Source of the DNA: Frigoribacterium sp. PvP032
GTDB lineage: Bacteria > Actinomycetota > Actinomycetes > Actinomycetales > Microbacteriaceae
Direction of reading: 5' to 3'
Length of the DNA: 64,000 nucleotides
Assembly (NCBI RefSeq): GCF_017833035.1
Contig: NZ_JAFIBM010000001.1
Span: forward strand, 1,612,001 to 1,676,000
Of the stretch, positions 17,273-27,095 are shown one piece after another. Under the pieces are notes generated by a model that worked only from the letters and a program-made list of their open reading frames with translations, was not told where the DNA came from and searched no databases. A program made the translations under genes and the position numbers. Positions within the stretch are counted from its first letter, which is position 1; each line of letters begins with the position of its first letter.

Positions 17273-17323
17273 TCCGTCACGTGACGGATCACGGAACGGG
17301 CTGGCGCTCCGTCACGTGACGGA
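17269..17323. terminator. Twin TCCGTCACGTGACGGA palindromes
   Basis: Two copies of the 16-bp palindrome TCCGTCACGTGACGGA occur at 17273-17288 and 17308-17323, 35 bases centre to centre. The first extends to a 24-bp perfect palindrome (17269-17292) covering the stop codon of the dehydratase gene. Downstream genes converge, so bidirectional termination is the simplest role; a paired protein-binding site is the alternative. Confidence 0.6.
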
Positions 17324-17406
17324 TCAGGCTCAGGGGGGAACCCCCCACACCTCCTCGCCGGTGCTGGGGTGACTGGACGACCGGCCCCTCCCGGGAGGGC
17401 GCGTGC

Positions 17407-18099
17407 CTAGGAGGCGGGGGTCGCCGACACGAGGAACTCGACGGTGCCCGAGTCCTCGACCTGGACGAAGCCGAAGCTCGGCGCCTCGACGCCGTAGTCG
17501 CTGAAGGTCACGGGCACCGAGCCGCTGATCTGCACGCCGTCGCCCGAGAGCGCGGCCTGCAGCGAGACGGTGACGCTCTGCGTGACGCCGTGCATGGTCA
17601 GGTCGCCCGTCGCCTCCACGGTCTCGACGTCGCCGTCGGCGGGGACGCCCGCGTCGATCGGCTGCGTCAGCACGAAGGTCGCGGTCGGGTAGGTCGAGGC
17701 CTGCATCGCGTCGTCGCGGAAGTAGCCGTCGCGGTTGCCGCTGTCGGTCGCGATGCTCGCGACGTCGACGTCGATCGTGGCGGCCGTGACCGAGTCGCCC
17801 TCGACGGTGACGGAGCCGGTCACCTGGTCGGTCGTGCCGACGACCGTGACGTCGGTGCCGTTCAGCACCTCGTCCACGCGGTAGCCGGCGGTGCTGCCCT
17901 CGCCGACGTCCCAGGCGCCGCTGAGGTCGCTCGTGTCGATGGTCGTCGCGCCGGGGGTCACCGAGACGGTGGGGGCGGCCTCGGGCTCGCCGACGATCAC
18001 GTCGCGGTAGAAGGCGGGGCCGGCGACCGCGGCGGTGACGCCGAGGCCCACCACGACGACGGCGGCGACTCCGAGGACGATTCCGGTCTTCTTCTTCAT
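17407..18099 (-). CDS. YceI-family protein, membrane-anchored
   Basis: This protein has 230 residues. An N-terminal K-K-K followed by a hydrophobic helix (about 5-27) anchors or exports it; the rest (about 55-228) is a YceI lipocalin-like beta barrel with the family pattern D-V-G-E-G-S-T-A-G-Y-R-V-D-E-V and DLTMHGVTQSV. YceI proteins bind isoprenoid or other lipids in the cell envelope; no catalytic role is known. The ATG at 18099 has a good ribosome binding site (AGGAGAC). It converges on nnrD. Confidence 0.9.
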   Translation of the reverse strand: MKKKTGIVLGVAAVVVVGLGVTAAVAGPAFYRDVIVGEPEAAPTVSVTPGATTIDTSDLSGAWDVGEGSTAGYRVDEVLNGTDVTVVGTTDQVTGSVTVEGDSVTAATIDVDVASIATDSGNRDGYFRDDAMQASTYPTATFVLTQPIDAGVPADGDVETVEATGDLTMHGVTQSVTVSLQAALSGDGVQISGSVPVTFSDYGVEAPSFGFVQVEDSGTVEFLVSATPAS

Positions 18100-18301
18100 G
18101 GTGTGTCTCCTGGGGTCGGCTCGGGGAGTGCTCGGGCTGGTCGGCACGGAGGAGGCGCCTGACCAGGATGATGACGCGTCACCCTAGGACGGCGCTGGGA
18201 AGGTGCAGCGACGGCAGCCAGCCCTCGGTCGCCCCCAACGCGAGCATCGTTCATCTCGATTGGGTAACGACGCCTCCGCGCTCTGGCGCGCGCCTCCTCC
18301 C

Positions 18302-18349
18302 GGCTATATGTTCCGAGAGCCAACAAATAGCCGACGCACCCTCGTCGGC
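18302..18349. promoter_or_regulatory. Inverted repeats upstream of the sugar-importer operon
   Basis: The 383-base stretch 18100-18482 between YceI and the sugar-binding protein holds GGCTAT (18302-18307) mirrored by ATAGCC (18327-18332), and an overlapping hairpin with 7-base arms (GCCGACG 18330-18336, CGTCGGC 18343-18349). These could be operator or leader structures for the downstream ABC operon. No regulator gene adjoins, and I see no ORF here. Confidence 0.35.
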
Positions 18350-18482
18350 CTCGAGCACTACAGCGAAGTACAGCTCGATCTGGACCGGTTCGACGACGAA
18401 CCACGGCCACGACGCTCCCCACGCACCCGGAGGGAGCCGCGACCCCGTCGCCCGGGCAGATCCCATCGGAAGGATCCGCACC

Positions 18483-19616
18483 ATGACCACAGCACGAAAG
18501 ATCTCCGTCGCGGCCCTGACGCTCGGCCTCGTGGCCGGCCTCGCGGCCTGCGCACCCGCCGGATCCTCCGGCGGCTCGTCCGGCGGCGGGGACGACGCGG
18601 CCGGTACCGACTGCAACGTCGGCATCAGCATGCCCACCCGCAGCCTCGAGCGCTGGATCAACGACGGCGAGGGCCTCAAGGAGAAGCTCGAGGGCGACGA
18701 CTGCACCGTCGACCTGCAGTACGCCGACAACAAGACCGACCAGCAGATCAGCCAGATCCAGAACCAGGTCGCGGGAGGCGCGAAGATCCTCGTCGTCGCC
18801 GCGATCGACGGTCAGACCCTCGGCCCCGTGCTCGAGGACGCCGCCTCGCAGGACGTCACCGTCATCGCCTACGACCGCTTGATCAACGGCACGGAGGCCG
18901 TCGACTACTACGCGACGTTCGACAACTACAAGGTCGGCCAGCTGCAGGGCCAGTACATCGAGGACCAGCTCGGCCTCGCCGACGGCGAGAAGGGGCCCTT
19001 CACCATGGAGCCCTTCGCCGGCAGCCCCGACGACAACAACGCCGGCTTCTTCTTCGCCGGCGCGTGGGACGTCCTGCAGCCCTACGTCGAGAGCGGCGTC
19101 CTGACGGTGCCGAGCGGCAAGGCACCGGCCGACGACGACGGCTGGAAGGCCATCGGCATCCTCGGCTGGGGGTCGGACGACGCCCAGGCCGAGATGGACA
19201 ACCGCCTCCAGTCGTTCTACACGGGCGGCGACAAGGTCGACGTCGTGCTCTCGCCGAACGACAGCCTCGCGCTCGGCATCGAGGCCAGCCTCGACGCGGC
19301 CGGCTACCAGGCGGGCACGGACTGGCCGATCATCACCGGCCAGGACGCCGACGTCGCGAACGTGAAGGCGATCCTCGCCGACCAGCAGTCGATGACGGTC
19401 TGGAAGGACACGCGCGAGCTCGGCACCCAGGTGCAGGCGATGATCGCCTCGATCGTCGCGGGCGAGGAGCCGGAGACGAACGACACCGAGACGTACGACA
19501 ACGGCGTCAAGGTCGTGCCGGCGTACCTGCTCGACCCGGTGGTCGTCACGAAGGACGACGTGCAGTCCGTCCTCGTCGACTCCGGCTTCGTCGACGCCGG
19601 CGACGTGGGTCTCTGA
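18483..19616 (+). CDS. chvE: Multiple-sugar-binding lipoprotein, ChvE type
   Basis: This 377-residue periplasmic-binding-type lipoprotein has a signal peptide with lipobox L-A-A-C (Cys about residue 23), a Gly/Ser linker, then a peripla_BP_4 fold starting [14 protein letters not shown], the ChvE/XylF pattern. It carries [26 protein letters not shown] and [16 protein letters not shown], typical of ChvE orthologues that bind xylose, arabinose, galactose or glucose. It is the first gene of a three-gene importer with gguA- and gguB-like genes. GGAAGG upstream serves as the ribosome binding site. A strong hairpin follows the gene. Confidence 0.9.
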   Translation: MTTARKISVAALTLGLVAGLAACAPAGSSGGSSGGGDDAAGTDCNVGISMPTRSLERWINDGEGLKEKLEGDDCTVDLQYADNKTDQQISQIQNQVAGGAKILVVAAIDGQTLGPVLEDAASQDVTVIAYDRLINGTEAVDYYATFDNYKVGQLQGQYIEDQLGLADGEKGPFTMEPFAGSPDDNNAGFFFAGAWDVLQPYVESGVLTVPSGKAPADDDGWKAIGILGWGSDDAQAEMDNRLQSFYTGGDKVDVVLSPNDSLALGIEASLDAAGYQAGTDWPIITGQDADVANVKAILADQQSMTVWKDTRELGTQVQAMIASIVAGEEPETNDTETYDNGVKVVPAYLLDPVVVTKDDVQSVLVDSGFVDAGDVGL

Positions 19617-19630
19617 CCTCACCACCCGGC

Positions 19631-19664
19631 AGCCGGCGGCGGTCCCCACGGGCCGCCGCCGGCT
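19631..19664 (+). terminator. Intercistronic hairpin between SBP and ATPase genes
   Basis: A 12-bp perfect inverted repeat (AGCCGGCGGCGG, loop 10 bases) lies 15 bases after the binding-protein stop and 30 bases before the ATPase start. Such hairpins typically stabilise the binding-protein mRNA and reduce read-through, giving more binding protein than transporter. Confidence 0.65.
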
Positions 19665-19693
19665 CCCTCACCCCTGAACGGAACGAGGACCAC

Positions 19694-21241
19694 ATGGACG
19701 ACGTCATCCTCCAGATGACCGACATCGTCAAGGAGTTCAGCGGCGTCCGCGCGCTCGACGGAGTGTCCGTCAGCGTGCGGCGCGGCGAGGTGCACGCGAT
19801 CTGCGGCGAGAACGGCGCGGGCAAGTCGACGCTGATGAAGGTGCTGTCGGGCGTCTACCCGCACGGCAGCTTCGGCGGCGTGATCGAGCTCGACGGCCGG
19901 CCCGTCCGCTACTCGTCGATCAACGACAGCGAGCGCGACGGCGTGGTGATCATCCACCAGGAGCTCGCGCTCAGCCCGTTCCTCTCGATCGCGGAGAACA
20001 TCTTCCTCGGCAACGAGGTGCAGCGCGGCGGCGTCATCGACTGGAACCGCACCAACCTGGAGGCGGCGGCCCTGCTGCAGCGGGTCGGCCTCGCCGAGAG
20101 CCCGGTCACCAAGGTGCTCGAGCTCGGCGTCGGCAAGCAGCAGCTCGTCGAGATCGCGAAGGCGCTCTCGAAGGAGGTGAAGCTGTTGATCCTGGACGAG
20201 CCCACGGCCGCGCTCAACGACGACGACTCGGCGCACCTGCTGGGCCTCATCGACCAGCTGCGCGACCAGGGCATCACGGCGATCATCATCAGCCACAAGC
20301 TCGGTGAGATCCGGGCGATCGCCGACACGGTCACGGTCATCCGGGACGGGAAGACGATCGAGGCGTTCGCGGTCGAGGACACCCCGGAGATCGAGACGCG
20401 CATCATCCGCGCCATGGTCGGCCGGCCGCTCGACAGCCAGTTCCCGCCGCGGGTGCCCGACATCGGCGCCGAGAAGCTGCGCGTCGAGAACTGGACCGTG
20501 CACCACCCGGTCGACGCGGACCGCGTGGTCGTCGACGACGCCTCCTTCACCGTGCGGGCCGGCGAGATCGTCGGCTTCGCGGGCCTGATGGGGGCGGGGC
20601 GCACCGAGCTCGCGATGAGCCTGTTCGGGCGCTCGTACGGCAGCGACATCTCCGGCCGCGTCTACAAGGACGGCGTCGAGATCCAGACGCGCACCGTCGG
20701 CGAGGCCATCAAGAACGGCATCGCCTACGTCACCGAGGACAGGAAGCGCTACGGCCTGAACCTGATCGGCAGCATCACGGTCAACGTCTCGGCGGCAGCG
20801 CTCGGCAAGCTCGCCCGCCTCGGCGTGATCGACCGCAACCGCGAGTACGCCGTGGCGGACGACTACCGCCGACAGATGAACATCAAGACCCCGTCGGTCT
20901 CGTCGGTGGTGGGCAACCTCTCCGGCGGCAACCAGCAGAAGGTCGTCCTCAGCAAGTGGATCTACTCGGGCCCGGACGTGCTGATCCTCGACGAGCCCAC
21001 CCGGGGCATCGACGTCGGGGCCAAGTACGAGATCTACGGGATCATCGCCGAGATGGCAGCCCAGGGGAAGGCGGTCATCGTCATCTCGAGCGAGCTGCCC
21101 GAGCTGATCGGCCTCTCGGACCGCATCTACACCATCGCGGAGGGGCGGCTCACGGCCGAGCTCTCGCGCGCCGACGCCAGCCAGGAAGAGCTGATGCGCC
21201 ACATGACCGCGACCAGGAACCTAGGAGCAGAAGCCTCGTGA
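19694..21241 (+). CDS. gguA: Sugar ABC transporter ATP-binding protein, GguA/MmsA type
   Basis: This 515-residue protein has two fused ABC domains, the arrangement of CUT2 sugar importers. The first half has Walker [10 protein letters not shown] (about residue 36), the [17 protein letters not shown] signature region and Walker [12 protein letters not shown]; the second has a degenerate Walker A ([10 protein letters not shown]), signature [10 protein letters not shown] and [13 protein letters not shown]. It energises uptake of the sugar delivered by the ChvE-type protein through the GguB-type permease. Its stop overlaps the permease start (GTGA). Confidence 0.92.
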   Translation: MDDVILQMTDIVKEFSGVRALDGVSVSVRRGEVHAICGENGAGKSTLMKVLSGVYPHGSFGGVIELDGRPVRYSSINDSERDGVVIIHQELALSPFLSIAENIFLGNEVQRGGVIDWNRTNLEAAALLQRVGLAESPVTKVLELGVGKQQLVEIAKALSKEVKLLILDEPTAALNDDDSAHLLGLIDQLRDQGITAIIISHKLGEIRAIADTVTVIRDGKTIEAFAVEDTPEIETRIIRAMVGRPLDSQFPPRVPDIGAEKLRVENWTVHHPVDADRVVVDDASFTVRAGEIVGFAGLMGAGRTELAMSLFGRSYGSDISGRVYKDGVEIQTRTVGEAIKNGIAYVTEDRKRYGLNLIGSITVNVSAAALGKLARLGVIDRNREYAVADDYRRQMNIKTPSVSSVVGNLSGGNQQKVVLSKWIYSGPDVLILDEPTRGIDVGAKYEIYGIIAEMAAQGKAVIVISSELPELIGLSDRIYTIAEGRLTAELSRADASQEELMRHMTATRNLGAEAS

Positions 21242-22446
21242 CCACCACCGCACCTCCTCGTCCGTCCGCACCGCCTCCTGCGCCCCAGCCGATGCCGGGC
21301 GCCAAGCGGCGCCTCCGGATCGACATGCGGCAGTACGGCATCCTCGCCGCCCTGCTCGTCATCGTGCTGCTGTTCCAGGTGCTGACCGAGGGGCGACTGC
21401 TCTACCCCGGCAACGTCAGCAACCTCATCCAGCAGAACGCCTACGTGCTGATCCTCGCGATCGGCATGGTGATCGTGATCATCGCCGGGCACATCGACCT
21501 CTCGGTCGGCTCGGTCGTCGCCACGGTCGGCGCGGTCGCGGCGCTGGCCATGAACGACTGGGGCCTGCCCTGGGGCGTGGCCGTCGCGCTGTCGCTGCTG
21601 GTCGGAGCGCTGATCGGGGCCTGGCAGGGCTTCTGGATCGCCTTCGTGGGCATCCCGGCGTTCATCGTCACGCTCGCGGGCATGCTGGTGTTCCGCGGCG
21701 TGGCCCTCGTGCTGCTCACGGGCGGCACCATCAGCGGGCTGCCGCGGGCGTTCAACTCGATCGGCTCCGGCACCCTGCCGACCACCGGCCAGCCCGACCT
21801 GTTCACGCTCGGCATCGGCCTGCTCGCCTCGGCCGGCCTCGTCGCCCAGCAGCTGCGGGCCAGGGCGAACCTGCGCCGCCTCGAGCTGCCCCGCGAGCGG
21901 GCGGTCTCGTTCGTGCTGAAGATCGCCATCGCCGTCGCCGCGATCATGTACCTCTGCTACCTGCTGGCCTACAACCGCGGGACGCCGATCATCCTGATCA
22001 TCCTGGCGACGCTCGTGCTGCTGTACTCGTTCCTGCTGACGCGCACGGTCTTCGGCCGGCACGTCTACGCCATGGGCGGCAACCTCTACGCGGCGATGAT
22101 GTCGGGCGTCAAGACGAAGTGGGTCACCTTCGGCATCTTCGTCAACATGGGCCTGCTCGCCGGGCTCGCGGGCGTCGTCAGCACGGCTCGCGCCGGCAGC
22201 GCTGTCGCCTCGGCGGGCCAGAGCTTCGAGCTCGACGCCATCGCGGCCGTGTTCATCGGCGGCGCCGCCGTGCAGGGCGGCATCGGCACCGTCGTCGGGG
22301 CCGTGATCGGCGGCCTCGTGATGGGCGTGCTCAACCAGGGCCTGTCGATCCTCTCGGTCGACGCCGCCTGGCAGCAGGTGATCAAGGGGCTCGTGCTGCT
22401 GCTGGCCGTCGCGTTCGACGTGTACAGCAAGCGCCGGCGCCGCTGA
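21238..22446 (+). CDS. gguB: Sugar ABC transporter permease, GguB/MmsB type
   Basis: This 402-residue CUT2 permease has about ten transmembrane segments after a Pro-rich cytoplasmic N-terminus (first 25 residues). The BPD_transp_2 features are [15 protein letters not shown], a conserved family segment, and [19 protein letters not shown] near the C-terminus. A GTG start overlaps the ATPase stop by 4 bases. It is the last gene of the operon and is followed by a GC-rich hairpin at 22459-22492. Confidence 0.92.
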   Translation: MTTTAPPRPSAPPPAPQPMPGAKRRLRIDMRQYGILAALLVIVLLFQVLTEGRLLYPGNVSNLIQQNAYVLILAIGMVIVIIAGHIDLSVGSVVATVGAVAALAMNDWGLPWGVAVALSLLVGALIGAWQGFWIAFVGIPAFIVTLAGMLVFRGVALVLLTGGTISGLPRAFNSIGSGTLPTTGQPDLFTLGIGLLASAGLVAQQLRARANLRRLELPRERAVSFVLKIAIAVAAIMYLCYLLAYNRGTPIILIILATLVLLYSFLLTRTVFGRHVYAMGGNLYAAMMSGVKTKWVTFGIFVNMGLLAGLAGVVSTARAGSAVASAGQSFELDAIAAVFIGGAAVQGGIGTVVGAVIGGLVMGVLNQGLSILSVDAAWQQVIKGLVLLLAVAFDVYSKRRRR

Positions 22447-22458
22447 GGGCGGACGCGG

Positions 22459-22492
22459 GGCGCCGGCGGTCCCCGGGAGGGGCGCCGGCGCC
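22459..22492. terminator. GC-rich hairpin between converging operons
   Basis: GGCGCCGGCG (22459-22468) and its complement (22483-22492) form a 10-bp stem with a 14-base loop between the ends of the sugar permease and the oppositely oriented ATPase gene. It is positioned as a bidirectional terminator. Confidence 0.6.
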
Positions 22493-23314
22493 TCAGCCCG
22501 AGACGCGGGCGAGGAACTCCCTCGCCCGCTCCGTGCGCGGTGCGCCGAACAGCTGGGCCGGCGGCCCCTGCTCGGCGATGCGGCCGGCGTCGAGGAACAC
22601 CACCCGGTCGGCAACGTCGCGGGCGAAGGCCATCTCGTGGGTCGCCATCAGGATGGTGGTCCCCACCTCCTTGAGCGTGCGGACGAGGTCGAGCACCTCG
22701 CCCACGAGCTCGGGGTCGAGCGCGCTCGTGACCTCGTCGAGCAGCAGCACGGCAGGCCTCGGGGCGAGGGCCCGCGCGATCGCGACGCGCTGCTGCTGGC
22801 CGCCCGACAGGCGGTCGGGGTAGGCCCGGGCCTTGTCGCCGAGACCGACCCGCTCGAGCAGCTCGAGCGCCCTCGCCTCGGCCTCGGCGCGCGGACGGCG
22901 CAGCACGTGCCGGCTCGCCAGCGAGACGTTGTCGAGCACGCTGAGGTGCGGGAACAGGTTGTAGTGCTGGAACACGACGCCGATGCGTGCCCGTACGGCG
23001 TCGACGCGAACCCGAGGGTCGGTGATGTCCTCGCCGCCGAGCACGATGCGCCCGTCGTCGACCTGCTCGAGCAGGTTCACCGTGCGCAGCAGCGTCGACT
23101 TGCCCGAGCCGCTGGCGCCGATCAGGGCGACGACCTCGTCGCGCGCCACGTCGAGGTCGATGCCGTCGAGCACCGTCGTGCCGCCGAACGACTTCCGGAC
23201 GCCCTCGAGGCGCAGCACGACGTCGGCGCCGTGCGCCGCGCCTCCTGCGGTCAGGTCTGCCTGGCCCTGGCCCTGGCCCGCGCTCTGCTCCTGGCTGTTG
23301 CTCGGCTCGCTCAC
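22493..23314 (-). CDS. Polar amino acid ABC transporter ATP-binding protein
   Basis: This 273-residue ATPase is of the GlnQ/HisP/ArtP class. It has Walker A GASGSGKST, the Q-loop FQHYNLFPHLSVLDNV (characteristic of this class), signature LSGGQQQRVAIARAL, Walker B VLLLDEVTSALDPE and the switch His in ATHEM. The canonical Walker B ends D-E-P; here it is D-E-V, a variant common in this class. A Gln/Gly-rich N-terminal extension of about 30 residues precedes the domain. The GTG start overlaps the permease stop (GTGA). Confidence 0.92.
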   Translation of the reverse strand: MSEPSNSQEQSAGQGQGQADLTAGGAAHGADVVLRLEGVRKSFGGTTVLDGIDLDVARDEVVALIGASGSGKSTLLRTVNLLEQVDDGRIVLGGEDITDPRVRVDAVRARIGVVFQHYNLFPHLSVLDNVSLASRHVLRRPRAEAEARALELLERVGLGDKARAYPDRLSGGQQQRVAIARALAPRPAVLLLDEVTSALDPELVGEVLDLVRTLKEVGTTILMATHEMAFARDVADRVVFLDAGRIAEQGPPAQLFGAPRTERAREFLARVSG

Positions 23315-24216
23315 ACGACGCTCCCGGCCTCTTCACGCCGACGGAGGCGGGCCGACAGCCAGTCGGTCAGCCAGACGGTCGGCAGGGCCAGCAGCACGAA
23401 GAGCAGCCCGGCGAGCACGTAGGGGGTGAAGTTCGCGGCCGTCGCGGTCTCGATCTGGGCGGCGCGCACGGCGTCGACGGCGCCGAGCACCGAGATGAGC
23501 CCCACGTCCTTCTGCATCGAGACGACGTCGTTCATCAGGGCCGGCGTGACCTTGCGGATGGCCTGGGGGAAGACGACGAGCCGCAGCGTCGCGGCGTGGC
23601 TGAGGCCGAGCGAGCGGGCGGCGAGCCGCTGCGACGGGTGCACGGCGTCGAGGCCCGCACGGATCACCTCGCTGACGTAGGCCGAGTAGGTGAGGACGAG
23701 CGCGACCGTGCCCCAGACCTCCGCGGGCAGGCGGGGGATGCCGAGGCCGAGCCCCGGCACGCCGAAGCCGACGAGGTAGAGCACGATGATGAGCGGCAGC
23801 CCGCGGAACAGGTCCGTGTAGCCGCGCACCAGGGCGCGCACCGGGAAGAAGACGGGGCCGCGCAGCGTGCGGAGGGCCGAGAGCACGGTCGACAGCACGG
23901 CGACGCCGATCAGCGCCACGACGAGCACGCGGACGTTCAGCCAGAGACCCTCGAGCACGCGCGGCCAGGCGGCGACGAGGGTGGGGCCGTCGAAGAAGCT
24001 GAAGCGAACCCGGTCCCAGCCGGGCGTGCTCGTGACGGCCCACCAGGCGAGGGCCGCGAACGCGATCGTGCTGACGGCGGCGATGGCGACCGAGCGCCCC
24101 GACTGGCGCCGCCGGAACGCGCGACGGCCGAGCTCGAGGTCGCTGACGGGGTGGGCGTCGACCTCGAGCGAGGTGCGGGCTACGACAGCTCCGTCACGTC
24201 GTAGTCGGCGAGCCAC
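23311..24216 (-). CDS. Polar amino acid ABC transporter permease
   Basis: This HisM/GlnP-type permease has about 301 residues, a first hydrophobic helix at about 48-65 and a core starting near residue 90 (LEGLWLNVRVLVVALIGVAVLST). The EAA loop is ARSLGLSHAATLRLVVFPQAIRKVTPAL. In its reading frame there is no ATG, GTG or TTG between the end of the binding-protein gene and the middle of the first periplasmic loop, so the start must lie inside the upstream gene; the GTG at 24216, 37 bases of overlap, is the best candidate. It is coupled to both neighbours. Confidence 0.85.
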   Translation of the reverse strand: MARRLRRDGAVVARTSLEVDAHPVSDLELGRRAFRRRQSGRSVAIAAVSTIAFAALAWWAVTSTPGWDRVRFSFFDGPTLVAAWPRVLEGLWLNVRVLVVALIGVAVLSTVLSALRTLRGPVFFPVRALVRGYTDLFRGLPLIIVLYLVGFGVPGLGLGIPRLPAEVWGTVALVLTYSAYVSEVIRAGLDAVHPSQRLAARSLGLSHAATLRLVVFPQAIRKVTPALMNDVVSMQKDVGLISVLGAVDAVRAAQIETATAANFTPYVLAGLLFVLLALPTVWLTDWLSARLRRREEAGSVV

Positions 24217-25016
24217 TGCTGCTGCAGCTGGTCGAGGGTGCCGTCGGCGCGCAGGGCGTCGACCGCGTCGGTGACGTCGCCCGTGAGCGCGCTGCCGAGG
24301 GGCAGGACGATGCCGAGCTCGTCGCTCGCGCCGTCCTCCGCGGCGAGCTGGCCGAGCACCACGCCGCCCTCGACGAAGTACGTGGCCGTCGGCACGTCGA
24401 GCACGATCGCGTCGACCTGGCCGGCCTCGAGCGCCGCCTTGGCGTCGTCGTTCGAGTTGTAGGCCTGGACTCCGCCGTCGGGATCGATGACCTTCTCGGC
24501 CGCGGTGAAGCTCGTGGTGCCGCTCTGCGCCCCGATGGCCAGCCCGGCGAGGTCGGCGACGCTCGTGGCGCCCTCGGCCGCGCTGCCGGGCAGGGTGACG
24601 ACGGCCTGGCGCGTCTCGTAGTACGGCGACGAGAAGTCGACGGCCTTCGCGCGCTGCTCGGTGATCGAGAACTGCTGCAGGTTCAGGTCGAACGTCTTGG
24701 GGCCGGGCGCGATGGCCTCGTCGAAGGTGGAGCGCACCCAGACCACGTCGTCCTTCGCGTAGCCGAGCTGATCGGCCACGGCGTAGGCGAGCGCCGACTC
24801 GAAGCCCTGGCCGGTGGTCGGGTCGTCGTCCTCCACCCACGGGCTGTAGGCAGGCTCGCCCGTCGCGATCGTGAGCTTGCCCTCGGTGACGAGGCCGTCG
24901 CCGGAGCCGCCGGAGCCGGACGTGGGGGCGCAGGCCGACAAGGAGGCGACGGCGGCGACGACGGAGACGGCTGCGGCCGCGAGACGGACGCGGGCACGGG
25001 TGCGGGTGCGGGGCAT
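24180..25016 (-). CDS. Amino acid ABC transporter substrate-binding lipoprotein
   Basis: This 278-residue SBP_bac_3 lipoprotein has an Arg-rich signal peptide with lipobox L-S-A-C (about residues 26-29), then LTIATGEPAYSPWVEDDDPTTGQGFESALAYAVA, the family's ligand-facing N-lobe, and FDLNLQQFSITEQRAKAVDFS. The ligand is probably a polar amino acid, as judged by the GlnQ-type ATPase beside it; the exact amino acid is unknown. TATCCT lies 7 bases before the ATG (leaderless-type start). It is divergent to the glycosyltransferase gene, with an intergenic space of about 80 bases. Confidence 0.9.
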   Translation of the reverse strand: MPRTRTRARVRLAAAAVSVVAAVASLSACAPTSGSGGSGDGLVTEGKLTIATGEPAYSPWVEDDDPTTGQGFESALAYAVADQLGYAKDDVVWVRSTFDEAIAPGPKTFDLNLQQFSITEQRAKAVDFSSPYYETRQAVVTLPGSAAEGATSVADLAGLAIGAQSGTTSFTAAEKVIDPDGGVQAYNSNDDAKAALEAGQVDAIVLDVPTATYFVEGGVVLGQLAAEDGASDELGIVLPLGSALTGDVTDAVDALRADGTLDQLQQQWLADYDVTELS

Positions 25017-25095
25017 GAGGGGCAGGATATCCGTCCGGGGGCGCGGGCGGCGGCACCGAGGCGTCGTGTGACGCCGGACGGCTAGCCTTGCCCGC

Positions 25096-26523
25096 ATGAC
25101 CGTCGCCGCGCCTCCTCGTGCACCCGGCGCGGACGGCGCCTCCCGCCGCCTGCCCGCGCGCGTCGCGGCCCACCCTGCCGTGCTCTGGTCGGCCTTCGTG
25201 CTCGTGCATCTCGTGATCGGCCACGCCGCGCTGACCGGGCCGAACCAGCCGATGGGCGACGTGTGGAGCGTCTACCGCACCTGGATGCAGCAGGGCGTGG
25301 GAGGCGGCGACTGGGTGGGCGTGGACCGCCCGTGGGTCTACCCGCTGCTCGCCGCCGTGCCGATGCTGCTCGCCCGCGTCGGCGGCGACGCCCACTACGG
25401 GCAGGCGTGGCTGACGATCGTGCTGCTGCTGGACGCGGGGGCGTTCGCGGTGCTGACGGGCGGGCTGGGCCGAGGGCTGGGTCGCGGGCTGCGCGGGCTG
25501 CGCGGGCTGCGCGGACGCCCGCACGTCGGAGCTGCCTGGTGGTGGCTGCTGTTCCTGCTGGCGCTCGGGCCGATCGCCGTCGGGCGGATCGACGCCGTCA
25601 CCGTGCCGTTCGCGATCGTCGGCCTGCTGCTGCTCGGCTCCCGTCCGTTGGCCGCGTCGGTGCTGCTCACCGTCGCCGCCTGGGTCAAGGTCTGGCCGGC
25701 GGCGCTGGTCGTCGCGGCCGTCGTCGCCCTGCGCGGCCGTGCCCGGCGCGACGTCGTGGTGGGCGCCGCCGCGACGACGGTCACCGTGGTCGCGATCTCG
25801 CTCGTCCTCGGCAGCGGGGCGACGGTGCTCGGCTTCGTGGGGGAGCAGGCGGGGCGCGGCCTCCAGGTCGAGTCGCCCACCGCCACCGCGTGGCTGTGGC
25901 GGGCCGCCGCTGGCGTGCCGGGGGCGTTCGTCTACTACGACCACCAGATCCTGACGTACCAGGTCGAGGGCGACGGGGTGGGCACCGCGGCTCGCCTGAC
26001 GACCGTGCTGATGGCGCTCGTCGTGCTGCTCGTCCTGCTGCTGGGGCTGCGGGCCGTGAGGCGCGGGGCGTCGGCCGTGCACCTCCTCGCGCCCCTGTCG
26101 CTCGCCTTCGTCACCGCGCTGATCGTCACCAACAAGGTCGGCTCGCCGCAGTTCGTGGCCTGGCTGGCGCCGCCCGTCGTGCTCGGGCTGGTGCTCGCCC
26201 GGCGCGGCGCGGCGTCGGCGGCTCGGCCGGTCGTGCCCGCCGTGCTCGCCGTGGGGATCGCCGCGCTGACACAGGTGATCTACCCGTGGGAGTACCAGGC
26301 CCTGCTCGGCGTGGAGCCGTGGATGCTCGTGCTGATCACCGTCCGGAACCTCGGCGAGGTGGCGCTGCTCGTCGTCGCGCTGGTTCAGCTGTGGCGCGTC
26401 GGGTCGTCGGCGCGCGTCGGGCCGTCCGAGCGAGCCGACGGCGCAGCTGAGTCGCAGAGGATGCCGCAGAACCCGACAGATCAGGCCGGGAGCGCCCCGC
26501 AGCACCCGGATATCCACGCATAG
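25096..26523 (+). CDS. Membrane glycosyltransferase, GT87/DUF2029-like
   Basis: This 475-residue polytopic protein has about 10-12 transmembrane helices. After TM1 comes a loop with PMGDVWSVYRTWMQQG, holding the acidic residue typical of GT-C polyprenyl-phosphate-mannose-dependent transferases; PWVYPLLAAVPMLL and KVGSPQFVAWLAPPVVLG also fit GT87 proteins that build lipomannan-like glycolipids. The acceptor cannot be told from the sequence. TAGCCT lies 7 bases before the ATG. The N-terminus contains A-P-P encoded GCG CCT CCT, one instance of the polar motif described in the findings. Confidence 0.75.
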   Translation: MTVAAPPRAPGADGASRRLPARVAAHPAVLWSAFVLVHLVIGHAALTGPNQPMGDVWSVYRTWMQQGVGGGDWVGVDRPWVYPLLAAVPMLLARVGGDAHYGQAWLTIVLLLDAGAFAVLTGGLGRGLGRGLRGLRGLRGRPHVGAAWWWLLFLLALGPIAVGRIDAVTVPFAIVGLLLLGSRPLAASVLLTVAAWVKVWPAALVVAAVVALRGRARRDVVVGAAATTVTVVAISLVLGSGATVLGFVGEQAGRGLQVESPTATAWLWRAAAGVPGAFVYYDHQILTYQVEGDGVGTAARLTTVLMALVVLLVLLLGLRAVRRGASAVHLLAPLSLAFVTALIVTNKVGSPQFVAWLAPPVVLGLVLARRGAASAARPVVPAVLAVGIAALTQVIYPWEYQALLGVEPWMLVLITVRNLGEVALLVVALVQLWRVGSSARVGPSERADGAAESQRMPQNPTDQAGSAPQHPDIHA

Positions 26524-26694
26524 GAGGCTCGCCGGTCGGCATCTGCCGGCCAGCGGACGCAGAGCGAGACAGATCCGCTCTCGCGAGGCACGTTCACCGG
26601 GCAGAACCAGCCTCGGACGCCCGCATCTCTCTCAATTTACGGAGGTCGAGGGCGCAGGGTGCCGTCACGGCCGCGACGGTGCGAGGATGACCGC

Positions 26695-27027
26695 ATGATC
26701 GTCGCCTTCTCCGTCTCGCCCAGCGGCGGTCCGTCCGCCGGATCGCTCGACCCCGAGGCGCACGGCGACTCGGTGCACGAGGCGGTGGCCGCGGCCGTCG
26801 CGGTGGTGCGCGCGTCCGGGCTGCCGAACCGCACCTCCTCGATGTTCACCGAGGTCGAGGGGGAGTGGGACGAGGTCATGGACGTCGTCAAGCGAGCGAC
26901 GGAGGCGGTGGGCCGGTACGGCACTCGCGTCTCGTTGGTGCTCAAGGCCGACATCCGCCCTGGCCGCACCGGCGAGCTGGACGGCAAGGTCGAGCGGCTG
27001 GAGCAGGCGCTCGGCGAGCAGGGCTGA
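26695..27027 (+). CDS. Thiamine-binding protein, MTH1187/YkoF-like family
   Basis: This 110-residue ferredoxin-like-fold protein of the thiamine_BP family (formerly DUF77) has the family segments MIVAFSVSP, NRTSSMFTEVEGEWDEVMDVVKRA and VSLVLKADIRPGRTGEL. Members bind thiamine or hydroxymethylpyrimidine-like ligands and form tetramers; the cellular role is unclear. It is free-standing between the glycosyltransferase and the MFS gene. The preceding 171 bases (26524-26694) contain no gene. Confidence 0.85.
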   Translation: MIVAFSVSPSGGPSAGSLDPEAHGDSVHEAVAAAVAVVRASGLPNRTSSMFTEVEGEWDEVMDVVKRATEAVGRYGTRVSLVLKADIRPGRTGELDGKVERLEQALGEQG

Positions 27028-27095
27028 GCTTCCCGGCCTGTCGACGGGCACGTGCCTGACCGGTGCAGAGGCTGTTGTCGCGCCTCCTGAGGTCG

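Noticed and set aside
24217-26517. Minus-strand extension of the permease frame
   Set aside because: Antisense to the glycosyltransferase gene and out of frame with the binding protein; repetitive Arg/Gln/His-rich translation.
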